Positions 1 to 5,602 of a stretch of DNA of 7,835 bases are shown piece after piece (position 1 is the stretch's first letter; each line of letters begins with the position of its first letter). The notes under the pieces are model-generated. The model searched no databases. It was given only the letters and a program-made list of their open reading frames with translations, and was not told the DNA's origin. The position numbers and the translations under genes are program-made. Source of the DNA: Enterobacteriaceae bacterium UBA3516 (GTDB lineage: Bacteria; Pseudomonadota; Gammaproteobacteria; Enterobacterales; Enterobacteriaceae); NCBI GenBank assembly GCA_002377245.1, contig DFPL01000200.1, positions 1 through 7,835 on the forward strand, in the 5' to 3' direction.

Positions 1-165
1 CAGGCGATTGAAGACTCCAAGCTGATTCGCCGCAGCGCGCTGCAGTACAAAGTGCACTACGACACCACGCTGAACGGCGGTTTCGCCACGGCCATGGCGC
101 TGAATGCCGACGCCACCGAGAAGGTGATTTCAGTACAGGAAATGCATGCGCAGATCGCCAAATAA
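1..165 (+). CDS. carB: Carbamoyl-phosphate synthase large subunit, C-terminal 54 residues (partial)
   Basis: This is the last 54 codons of CarB, open at the left edge and ending in TAA at 163-165. The segment containing RRSALQYKVHYDTTLNGGF and the ending VISVQEMHAQIAK match the E. coli CarB C-terminus as I remember it, differing mainly by one extra Ala before the final Lys. CarB makes carbamoyl phosphate from bicarbonate, ammonia (from glutamine via CarA) and two ATP, feeding arginine and pyrimidine synthesis in the cytoplasm. The visible part belongs to the C-terminal allosteric domain, which in the E. coli enzyme binds UMP, IMP and ornithine. The catalytic domains and the carAB promoters lie outside the window. 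A strong terminator follows 18 nt after the stop. Confidence 0.97.
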   Translation, partial: QAIEDSKLIRRSALQYKVHYDTTLNGGFATAMALNADATEKVISVQEMHAQIAK

Positions 166-182
166 GGCATTGTGAATAAGCC

Positions 183-209
183 AAAAGCCAGCGTAAGCTG
201 GCTTTTTTT
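183..209 (+). terminator. Intrinsic terminator of carAB
   Basis: A perfect 9-bp stem (184-192 with 197-205) closes on a GTAA tetraloop of GNRA type (193-196). The downstream side runs into seven T (203-209). This is a textbook Rho-independent terminator just after carB, and it separates carAB from the lipoprotein gene downstream. Confidence 0.93.
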
Positions 210-312
210 ATCGCCCGCCCCCCTAAATTTAATAGCCAATTTCTTTTTCACTCCCGCGTGACCATCCTTTACCCTTAAACCGTGTCGTTTAATGAGTCCG
301 TCTTTCACGTTC

Positions 313-318
313 AAGGAG
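313..318 (+). promoter_or_regulatory. Ribosome binding site that decides a GTG start
   Basis: AAGGAG lies 6 nt before the GTG at 325. The upstream in-frame ATG at 292 has no comparable site, and starting there would put 11 extra residues ahead of the lipoprotein signal peptide. This site is the main reason for choosing GTG. Confidence 0.75.
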
Positions 319-324
319 AAACAC

Positions 325-1182
325 GTGTTAAAAAGAATTATGCTTTTGGGTGCCTGCATGGCGTTGACCGCCTGCTTTGGCGACAGTAAAGAGTTCCTTA
401 TTGATAACCCAACCGGGCAACCCTTAGCCATTTCGATCGACGATCAAAAAATAACGATTCCGGCACAGGAATCGCAAAATATTAAACTCGATGCCGGTCA
501 ACATACGCTGACGCTGGCAAACGGTGAAACGGTCAAATTCAGTGTGTTTGATGCCTGGCCTCGCTCGGGCGAAAGCGGTCTCATTAACCCTACCCGTACC
601 CGTTATATTTACGTGGTACAGAAGTACCTGGCGGAAGGGGTACAGCCAGCCGGTGAAAACAGCGACGTGCATACGCTGACGATTGATGGACAGACCGTTA
701 CCGGTCCGTTCAACGATCTGGGTAGCGAGCTGTTTATTGATAAATTCGCGAATAGCTGGGAATTGAACCCGACAGAGGCTCTCCCGCAATCGATGTCATC
801 GACATCGAAGGACAATTACAAAACCAAAATTTTCCGCCTTCAGGACTTTAAGCATTATTATAATAATGAGTTTTCCCCGTCAGCCGACTACAGCCAAAAT
901 ATGCGTATCACTGAGTCGCGCTATCAGCCGCCTGAAATAACCGCCAAATTTAATTCTCCGGAACTGCAGCAAAACCTGAATGACGCCACCAAAATTTATA
1001 CCGCCTTTATTCATGCAGAGTCGGCAGGTGAGCAAAAAGATTTGCTGGATGAGTTTGAAAAACAGAACCGTGAGAAATGGCGTAAACCTACAACGGGTGG
1101 CGAAGAAACAACCCGCTACTATGAAGTTATGAGCAACATGAATCACATAATGATGAGCTCCATTCTTGAGCTTAAGCCGTAA
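325..1182 (+). CDS. Uncharacterised lipoprotein with a possible N-terminal beta-sandwich
   Basis: I do not recognise this protein by name. From the GTG at 325 it is 285 residues. The N-terminus MLKRIMLLGACMALTAC is a short lipoprotein signal peptide with positive residues at 3-4, a hydrophobic core and a lipobox LTAC that makes Cys17 the probable lipidated residue. Cys11 also sits in a lipobox-like LGAC, but too little hydrophobic core precedes it. Phe follows Cys17, not Asp, so outer-membrane sorting is expected. The mature start (FLIDNPTGQPLAISID, then a run ending in LDAGQHTL) resembles short beta-sandwich modules in other uncharacterised bacterial lipoproteins. The C-terminal half is polar and Asn/Tyr-rich, with a likely helical stretch rich in Glu and Lys near residues 230-260. 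No catalytic motif is visible. An alternative start is ATG at 292 or 340. It stands alone between the carB terminator and a 3' hairpin, in the interval that holds the cai-fix genes in E. coli. I could not find a convincing promoter. Confidence 0.85.
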   Translation: MLKRIMLLGACMALTACFGDSKEFLIDNPTGQPLAISIDDQKITIPAQESQNIKLDAGQHTLTLANGETVKFSVFDAWPRSGESGLINPTRTRYIYVVQKYLAEGVQPAGENSDVHTLTIDGQTVTGPFNDLGSELFIDKFANSWELNPTEALPQSMSSTSKDNYKTKIFRLQDFKHYYNNEFSPSADYSQNMRITESRYQPPEITAKFNSPELQQNLNDATKIYTAFIHAESAGEQKDLLDEFEKQNREKWRKPTTGGEETTRYYEVMSNMNHIMMSSILELKP

Positions 1183-1192
1183 CTTCTCTCTG

Positions 1193-1220
1193 CCGGGCAT
1201 CGACTTGCCGCGATGCCCGG
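1193..1220 (+). terminator. Strong hairpin after the lipoprotein gene, without a T tract
   Basis: A perfect 10-bp GC-rich inverted repeat (1193-1202 with 1211-1220) with an 8-nt loop begins 10 nt after the stop codon. No T run follows, so it may be a poor intrinsic terminator or a 3' structure that stabilises the mRNA. It does not match the standard E. coli REP consensus as I know it. Confidence 0.5.
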
Positions 1221-1315
1221 TCTCAGAACCTTCCGTATTTCCATAAATTTTCAGTGAGTTAAACTAAAATAACGAGGTAAGTAATTAAATCCATCTGAAA
1301 GCAGGGGAGAACACC

Positions 1316-1549
1316 ATGCGATCGAAACTACTGATAACGTCTATCTTTGCTGCAGCCACGCTCTTTACCGTTGCCGGTTGTTCATCCAATCAGGCCGTAA
1401 AAACCACCGACGGCAAAACCATTGTGACGGACGGTAAACCCGAAGTGGATAGCGATACCGGGCTGGTTTCCTATGAAAATGCCGAAACCGGTAAAACCGA
1501 GCAGATTAACCGCGATCAGGTGAAAAACATGAGCGAGCTGGATAACTGA
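1316..1549 (+). CDS. Small outer-membrane lipoprotein, YgdI/YgdR (DUF903) family
   Basis: This is a 77-residue lipoprotein. Its signal peptide (residues 1-21) ends in lipobox VAGC, giving a lipidated Cys22 followed by Ser, which predicts the outer membrane. The mature part carries the family pattern: TTDGKTIVTDGKPEVD, then DTGLVSYENAETGK, then QINRDQVKNM. This is very close to E. coli YgdI and YgdR, about 72-75-residue proteins with a small SH3-like beta barrel. Their function is not established. The start ATG at 1316 has a GGGGA site about 6 nt upstream. TAAAAT at 1265-1270 could be a -10 box, but I see no matching -35. The gene has its own terminator at 1570-1595, so it is probably monocistronic. 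I leave the symbol blank because the locus differs from both ygdI and ygdR of E. coli. Confidence 0.9.
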   Translation: MRSKLLITSIFAAATLFTVAGCSSNQAVKTTDGKTIVTDGKPEVDSDTGLVSYENAETGKTEQINRDQVKNMSELDN

Positions 1550-1569
1550 TCCCAGCCGTACAGAGAGAG

Positions 1570-1595
1570 GTCCTGCCAATGAGCGGGACTTTTTT
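1570..1595 (+). terminator. Intrinsic terminator of the small lipoprotein gene
   Basis: A 7-bp stem with one G-T pair (1570-1576 with 1583-1589) closes on a 6-nt loop and runs into six T (1590-1595). It lies 20 nt after the stop codon. Confidence 0.85.
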
Positions 1596-1678
1596 ATTTG
1601 GTGATTATATTTAATTCCCTACAGATTATGACTGTTTGCGGGGCGATTAACTGTCTACACTCAAACAAAAAAGTGTGC

Positions 1679-1748
1679 ATACCCGGCATACTTCAAGTCG
1701 CAGGCTCGCTGCATTGCCGCCTTTCTGCAACTCGAATTATTCAGGGAT
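1679..1748. repeat. Shortened ERIC (enterobacterial repetitive intergenic consensus) element
   Basis: The left arm, from ATACCC through ACTTCAAGTCGCAGG, and the right arm, from TTGCCGCC through CTGCAACTCGAATTATTC to GGGAT, match the two ends of the ERIC consensus as I remember it. The arms are imperfect inverted repeats of each other. A full ERIC is about 127 bp. Here the two ends are joined after about 70 bp, so the central segment containing the classic ERIC-PCR primer sites is missing. ERICs are non-autonomous, MITE-like intergenic elements that fold as RNA when transcribed. This copy ends about 20 nt before the kefF start codon, so it probably lies within or next to the kefFC leader. I assign no strand because the element is close to symmetrical. 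Confidence 0.82.
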
Positions 1749-1768
1749 GAGTGAAAACAGGTTAATCA

Positions 1769-2299
1769 ATGATTCTTATCATTTATGCGCATCCCTATCC
1801 GCAGCATTCGCATGCCAATAAGCGGATGCTTGAACACATAGGGACGCTGGAAGGGATTGAAGTTCGCTCTTTGTATGAGCTCTACCCCGACTTTACTATC
1901 GACACTGCGGCTGAACAGGCCGCGCTCGAACGCGCCGACCTGGTGGTCTGGCAACATCCTATGCAGTGGTACAGCACCCCTCCGTTGATGAAACTCTGGA
2001 TCGATAAGGTTCTTGCCCATGGCTGGGCTTATGGTCATGGCGCGCACGCGCTGAAAGGGAAAAGTTTACTGTGGGCGGTCACCACTGGCGGCGGCGATCG
2101 GCATTTTGATATTGGCTCCCACCCCGGTTTTGACGTTCTGGCTCAGCCCTTACAAGCGACCGCCCTCTACTGCGGCATGAAATGGCTGCCGCCGTTTGCG
2201 ATGCACTGCACCTTTATCTGTGATGATGAAACCCTGCAGGCGCAGGCGCGACACTACAGACAACGTCTTCTCGACTGGCAGGAGGCGTCACATGGATAG
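1769..2299 (+). CDS. kefF: Ancillary NAD(P)H:quinone oxidoreductase activating KefC
   Basis: This 176-residue protein has the same length as E. coli KefF and nearly the same sequence. It has a flavodoxin-like fold that binds FMN. Visible signatures are the N-terminal strand and phosphate-binding region IIYAHPYPQHSHAN (4-17), the WQHPMQWYSTPP segment (61-72) and TTGGG (105-109). KefF dimers sit on the cytoplasmic face of KefC and are needed for its full activity. The isolated E. coli enzyme reduces quinones with NAD(P)H, which fits a role in electrophile and redox stress. The start ATG at 1769 has only a weak CAGG ribosome site (1758-1761). The stop overlaps the kefC start by 8 nt, so the two are translationally coupled. 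The leader carries the shortened ERIC element. Confidence 0.97.
   Translation: MILIIYAHPYPQHSHANKRMLEHIGTLEGIEVRSLYELYPDFTIDTAAEQAALERADLVVWQHPMQWYSTPPLMKLWIDKVLAHGWAYGHGAHALKGKSLLWAVTTGGGDRHFDIGSHPGFDVLAQPLQATALYCGMKWLPPFAMHCTFICDDETLQAQARHYRQRLLDWQEASHG
2280..2285 (+). promoter_or_regulatory. Strong kefC ribosome binding site inside the kefF 3' end
   Basis: A perfect AGGAGG lies 6 nt before the kefC ATG at 2292, within the last codons of kefF. It fixes the kefC start and rules out the longer reading that begins at 2196. It is much stronger than the kefF site, so kefC may be translated at least as well as kefF. Confidence 0.85.
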
Positions 2300-4154
2300 C
2301 CATAGCTTAATTCAGGCGCTGATTTACTTAGGTGCCGCCGCACTGATCGTCCCTATCGCCGTCAGGCTTGGGCTGGGGTCGGTGCTCGGGTATCTGATCG
2401 CGGGCTGTATTATCGGCCCGTGGGGATTGCGCCTGGTGACGGATGCCGAGTCAATTCTGCACTTTGCGGAAATCGGCGTGGTGCTGATGCTGTTTGTCAT
2501 CGGTCTTGAGCTGGACCCGCGGCGTTTATGGAAGCTGCGCGTTTCGGTGTTTGGCGGAGGTGCGTTACAAATGGCCGCCTGTGGATTGTTACTCGGCGGC
2601 TTTTGCATTGCGTTGGGGCTTGCCTGGCCGGTGGCGCTGTTGATTGGCCTGACGCTGGGTCTCTCCTCCACCGCCATTGCGATGCAGGCAATGAACGAGC
2701 GTAATCTCACGGTTTCGCAAATGGGGCGCAGCGCCTTCTCGGTGCTGCTGTTCCAGGATATTGCGGCGATTCCGCTGGTGGCAATGATCCCGCTGCTGGC
2801 CAGCAGCGGCGCATCCACCACCCTCGGGGCATTCGCATTGTCGGCGCTGAAAGTGATTGGTGCGCTGGCGCTGGTGGTACTGATTGGCCGCTATGTCGCG
2901 CGTCCGGCGCTGCGCTTTGTTGCGCGCTCAGGCTTGCGCGAAGTCTTCAGTGCGGTGGCCCTGTTTCTGGTGTTTGGCTTCGGTCTGTTGCTGGAAGAGG
3001 CCGGGCTGTCAATGGCGATGGGGGCATTTCTGGCCGGCGTACTGCTGGCAAGCTCTGAATATCGTCATGCGCTGGAAAGCGATATCGAACCGTTCAAAGG
3101 GCTGCTGCTGGGGCTGTTTTTCATCGGCGTTGGCATGTCGATTGATTTCGGGACGCTGGTCACGCACCCGCTGCGGATCCTCATCCTGCTGGTGGGATTC
3201 CTGGTCATCAAAGCCGTCGTTTTGTGGCTGATTGGTCGACCATTGGGCGTGCCCGCTAAGCAGCGTCGATGGTTTGCGGCGTTGCTGGGGCAGGGCAGTG
3301 AATTTGCCTTTGTGGTCTTCGGTGCCGCCCAGATGGCAGGCGTGCTGGATCCGGAATGGGTCAAAGCACTGACGTTGACGGTGGCGCTCTCGATGGCGGC
3401 CACGCCGATCCTGCTGGTGCTGCTTACTCGTCTGGACAAGGCCGATAGCACTCAGACCCGTGAAGCTGATGAAATTGATGAAGATGAACCCCGGGTCATT
3501 ATTGCCGGGTTCGGCCGCTTCGGCCAGATTGCCGGACGTTTGTTGCTCTCCAGCGGCGTGAAGATGGTGGTTCTCGACCATGACCCGGACCACATTGAAA
3601 CGCTGCGCAAATTTGGTATGAAGGTATTTTACGGTGATGCGACCCGCGCCGATCTGCTGGAGTCTGCGGGGGCGGGGAAGGCGGAAGTACTCATTAATGC
3701 CATTGACGATCCCGAGGCCAGTTTGCAGCTCACTGAGCTGGTGCAGACGCATTTCCCTGAACTACGAATCATTGCCCGTGCCCGCGACGTCGATCACTAC
3801 ATTCGGCTTCGTCAGGCCGGCGTTGAGACCCCAGAGCGTGAAACATTCGAGGCCGCGTTAAAAGTGGGGCGCATGGCGCTGGAAGGGCTGGGGCTGGGGC
3901 GTTATGAAGCCCGTGAACGTGCTGACCTGTTCCGCCAGTTCAACACCCAGATGGTGGAAGAGATGGCGGAAGTAGAAAACGACCCGCAGTCCAGAGCCGC
4001 GGTCTTCAAACGCACCAGTGCCATGCTGACCGAAATTATTACCGAGGATCGGGCGCATTTGTCAGTGATTCAACGCCATGGCTGGCAGGGAACGGACGAG
4101 GGGCGTCATAGTGGCGATCCTCGTGATGAACCTGAGGTTAAACCTGAGGCATAG
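2292..4154 (+). CDS. kefC: Glutathione-gated potassium efflux antiporter KefC
   Basis: This inner-membrane protein is 620 residues, the E. coli length. Residues 1 to about 380 form a CPA2-type Na+/H+ exchanger domain with many hydrophobic segments, including the transport motif Gln155-Asp156 in LLFQDIAAIPL. The regulatory loop HALESDIEPFKG holds Glu262 and Asp264, the acidic residues known to keep the E. coli channel closed. After an acidic linker (AREADEIDEDE-type, around 390-400), a cytoplasmic RCK/KTN domain begins with VIIAGFGRFGQ, whose GxGxxG spans 406-411 and is followed by Arg416, a residue linked to glutathione binding in E. coli. Glutathione keeps the system shut. Glutathione adducts open it, and K+ loss with H+ entry acidifies the cell and protects it from electrophiles. 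The start ATG at 2292 is set by AGGAGG. The C-terminal tail after about residue 600 is the part that differs most from E. coli. Confidence 0.97.
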   Translation: MDSHSLIQALIYLGAAALIVPIAVRLGLGSVLGYLIAGCIIGPWGLRLVTDAESILHFAEIGVVLMLFVIGLELDPRRLWKLRVSVFGGGALQMAACGLLLGGFCIALGLAWPVALLIGLTLGLSSTAIAMQAMNERNLTVSQMGRSAFSVLLFQDIAAIPLVAMIPLLASSGASTTLGAFALSALKVIGALALVVLIGRYVARPALRFVARSGLREVFSAVALFLVFGFGLLLEEAGLSMAMGAFLAGVLLASSEYRHALESDIEPFKGLLLGLFFIGVGMSIDFGTLVTHPLRILILLVGFLVIKAVVLWLIGRPLGVPAKQRRWFAALLGQGSEFAFVVFGAAQMAGVLDPEWVKALTLTVALSMAATPILLVLLTRLDKADSTQTREADEIDEDEPRVIIAGFGRFGQIAGRLLLSSGVKMVVLDHDPDHIETLRKFGMKVFYGDATRADLLESAGAGKAEVLINAIDDPEASLQLTELVQTHFPELRIIARARDVDHYIRLRQAGVETPERETFEAALKVGRMALEGLGLGRYEARERADLFRQFNTQMVEEMAEVENDPQSRAAVFKRTSAMLTEIITEDRAHLSVIQRHGWQGTDEGRHSGDPRDEPEVKPEA

Positions 4155-4250
4155 CGGGTTGAGTGCTGTAATCGCGGATAGACAGCTAAGATTTTGATTA
4201 AGTGGGTGTGGAAAGCCAGGTGTCCGATTTTGCGGCGTGGGTTGGCTTGC

Positions 4251-4274
4251 AGAATGCGAAAATTTTCGCATTCT
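4251..4274. promoter_or_regulatory. Perfect 24-bp palindrome upstream of folA, CRP-S-like site
   Basis: Two perfect 12-bp arms meet at 4262/4263. The core is TGCGA-N6-TCGCA. The ordinary CRP site has TGTGA-N6-TCACA. The C at the third core position is the hallmark described for Sxy-dependent CRP-S sites in Haemophilus and E. coli. Its centre lies about 62 bp before the predicted folA transcription start, close to the -61.5 position of class I CRP activation. Alternatively it is a kefC 3' hairpin: the stem is 8 bp or more with an AAAATTTT loop, but only a weak TTCTTT follows. A third option is an operator for another dimeric regulator. Confidence 0.5.
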
Positions 4275-4289
4275 TTACCGCGCCGCCAG

Positions 4290-4318
4290 TCGACGAAAGA
4301 TTGTGCTTTCCGTATAGT
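4290..4318 (+). promoter_or_regulatory. folA sigma-70 promoter
   Basis: The -35 box TCGACG (4290-4295, four of six consensus bases) is 17 nt from the -10 box TATAGT (4313-4318, five of six). The predicted transcription start is near 4324-4326, about 27 nt before the folA ATG. The layout agrees with the E. coli folA promoter as I recall it, where the C in the -35 box is a known weak point. Confidence 0.78.
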
Positions 4319-4351
4319 GGCGACAATTTTTTTGCATCCAGGAAATTATCA

Positions 4352-4831
4352 ATGATCAGTCTGATTGCGGCGTTAGCGGTAGATCGCGTCATCGGTATGG
4401 AAAATGCCATGCCATGGAACTTACCCGCCGATCTCGCCTGGTTTAAGCGCAATACCTTAAACAAACCTGTCGTGATGGGCCGCCTGACATGGGAGTCTAT
4501 CGGACGCCCGCTGCCAGGCCGCAAGAATATCGTCATTAGCAGCAAGCCCGGCACTGATGAGCGCGTACAATGGGTCTCCTCTGTTGATGAGGCGATTGCC
4601 GCCTGTGGCGACGTGGAAGAAATTATGGTGATTGGCGGGGGGCGTGTTTACGAGCAGTTCCTGCCAAAAGCGCAGAAACTTTATCTGACGCACATTGATG
4701 CGGAAGTGGAAGGCGACACCCATTTCCCTGATTACGATCCCGACGATTGGGAGTCCGTGTTCAGTGAGTTTAACGATGCTGATGAGCAGAACTCTCACAG
4801 CTACTGCTTTGAGATTCTGGAACGTCGCTAA
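4352..4831 (+). CDS. folA: Dihydrofolate reductase
   Basis: This is 159 residues, the E. coli length and close to its sequence throughout. FolA reduces dihydrofolate to tetrahydrofolate with NADPH in the cytoplasm, supplying one-carbon units for thymidylate, purine and methionine synthesis. It is the target of trimethoprim. Visible landmarks are the Met20 loop (MENAMPWN, 16-23), the catalytic Asp27, the NADPH-binding MGRLTWESIG (42-51) and IGGGRVYEQ starting at Ile94. Residue 45 is Leu where E. coli has His. I believe related genera carry Leu there too, so it is probably natural variation. The start ATG at 4352 follows AGGAA (4340-4344) at 7 nt. The frame stays open upstream to 4202, but that region contains the promoter and is not coding. 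The gene appears to be transcribed alone from its own promoter. Confidence 0.98.
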   Translation: MISLIAALAVDRVIGMENAMPWNLPADLAWFKRNTLNKPVVMGRLTWESIGRPLPGRKNIVISSKPGTDERVQWVSSVDEAIAACGDVEEIMVIGGGRVYEQFLPKAQKLYLTHIDAEVEGDTHFPDYDPDDWESVFSEFNDADEQNSHSYCFEILERR

Positions 4832-4841
4832 TTTGTCAAAC

Positions 4842-4864
4842 CCCGGTGTCGTCATTGCACCGGG
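4842..4864. terminator. Hairpin after folA, weak terminator candidate
   Basis: A stem of 7 bp plus one G-T pair (4842-4849 with 4857-4864) with a 7-nt loop begins 10 nt after the folA stop. It is followed by AAAATG, not T, so termination on the plus strand would be inefficient. Its 3' side ends 19 nt before the ribosome site of the next gene. It could therefore be the original folA terminator, or it could limit read-through into that gene. Confidence 0.45.
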
Positions 4865-4893
4865 AAAATGTACGCAGACCTCTGGAGAATGGA

Positions 4894-5508
4894 ATGAATA
4901 CATTTTATCAACTCAAAATTACCCTTAAAGATATCGAGCCCGTTATTTGGCGTCGATTTACCGTTCCTTCCCACATAACGCTCGACCGTTTGCATGACGT
5001 GGTGCAAATTGTTATGGGTTGGCAAGATAGCCATCTACATCAGTTTGTTTTCAAAAAACAAATTTTCAATGAACATCCCGAAACGATCAGCGATAACGAT
5101 GAATCCACGGTTCGCCTGAATACATTGCTCAAGCGTAACGGTAATAAATTAACCTATATTTACGATTTTGGTGACAGTTGGGAACATGAAATTGTTCTCG
5201 AAGGTAAAGGTCCTCTCTCAGAAGCTATTCAGCCAGAGATCGAATGTTCGGAAGGGTTGATGGCTTGTCCGCCGGAAGATTGTGGTGGCGCATACGCCTA
5301 TATGTCTCTTCTTCGTGCCGTATTCGATCCGCAAAACCATGAAGAAGATTATGAGGAATTTCTGAGTATCATCGGGCTGGCTGATATTGAGGTCAGCGAT
5401 GTTCAGAGCTTTGTGTTCCATTATGACGTTGACTCCGTCAACATGCTGTTAGCTATGTACTCCCGTTGGTCGCGAGACCGTACGCTACCGATGGTGGAAG
5501 GCGTCTGA
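4894..5508 (+). CDS. Plasmid pRiA4b ORF-3 family protein (IS1096 TnpR-like name in databases)
   Basis: This 204-residue protein belongs to the PRiA4_ORF3-like family. The signatures are in order: YQLKITLKDIEPVIWRRFTV (5-24), a helix with LHDVVQIVMGWQDSHLHQF (33-51), the hallmark YDFGDSWEH (90-98), then Cys118 and CPPEDCGG (125-132), followed by a C-terminal EEFLSIIG-type tail. The family is widespread in bacteria, archaea and plasmids, and its biochemical role is unknown to me. The TnpR label comes from an IS1096 passenger gene and does not show recombinase activity. The chosen start ATG at 4894 has GGAG 6 nt upstream. The frame continues up to 4846, but only without a ribosome site. The gene ends in tandem stops TGA TAG. 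It is clearly AT-richer than its neighbours (20 of 60 bases G/C at 5041-5100, against 37 of 60 at 3001-3060 in kefC) and has no counterpart between folA and apaH in E. coli. Horizontal acquisition is likely. No insertion-sequence ends are visible. Confidence 0.9.
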   Translation: MNTFYQLKITLKDIEPVIWRRFTVPSHITLDRLHDVVQIVMGWQDSHLHQFVFKKQIFNEHPETISDNDESTVRLNTLLKRNGNKLTYIYDFGDSWEHEIVLEGKGPLSEAIQPEIECSEGLMACPPEDCGGAYAYMSLLRAVFDPQNHEEDYEEFLSIIGLADIEVSDVQSFVFHYDVDSVNMLLAMYSRWSRDRTLPMVEGV

Positions 5509-5518
5509 TAGAAAAGTT

Positions 5519-5544
5519 CAGCGCGGTTGATTTGTTCCGCGCTG
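5519..5544. terminator. Hairpin between convergent genes, possible bidirectional terminator
   Basis: A perfect 8-bp GC-rich stem (5519-5526 with 5537-5544) with a 10-nt loop lies 10 nt after the pRiA4b-family gene and about 60 nt beyond the end of apaH on the other strand. The T content after it is modest on either strand (a CTTTC on plus, an ACTTTTC on minus), so it may serve both convergent transcripts weakly. Confidence 0.55.
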
Positions 5545-5602
5545 CTTTCGATGGGTTCTTATCGCTGTGGCAAAGATTTCAGCAGCAATGCTAAAGCAAC
5601 CC

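Noticed and set aside
268..293. Possible promoter for the large lipoprotein, TTTACC and TTTAAT
   Set aside because: The spacing is 14 nt and the better-spaced hexamer (TCCTTT) is a poor -35 match.
292..324. ATG at 292 as start of the large lipoprotein
   Set aside because: No ribosome site, and it would place charged residues ahead of the signal peptide. GTG at 325 has AAGGAG at ideal spacing.
1636..1661. Possible kefF promoter, TTGCGG and TACACT
   Set aside because: The spacing is only 14 nt and both boxes are imperfect, so I could not support it as a sigma-70 promoter.
2196..2291. Upstream extension of kefC by 32 codons
   Set aside because: It would overlap kefF deeply and add an Arg-rich leader unlike the family. 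The AGGAGG at 2280-2285 and the 620-residue family length fix the start at 2292.
3009..3752. Long open frame (about 247 codons) on the minus strand inside kefC
   Set aside because: Gln/Arg/His-rich composition with no recognisable domain, lying antisense to a fully conserved gene of high GC content. This is a typical shadow frame.
4213..4248. Inverted repeat AAGCCA...TGGCTT between kefC and folA
   Set aside because: Only 6 bp with a 24-nt loop. This is expected by chance and is weaker than the adjacent 24-bp palindrome.
4202..4351. Upstream extension of folA by 50 codons
   Set aside because: The stretch contains the palindrome, the -35/-10 promoter and the ribosome site. FolA is 159 residues from the ATG at 4352, as in E. 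coli.
4846..4893. Upstream extension of the pRiA4b-family gene by 16 codons
   Set aside because: It starts within the hairpin, lacks a ribosome site, and family homology begins at the ATG at 4894, which has GGAG in front.
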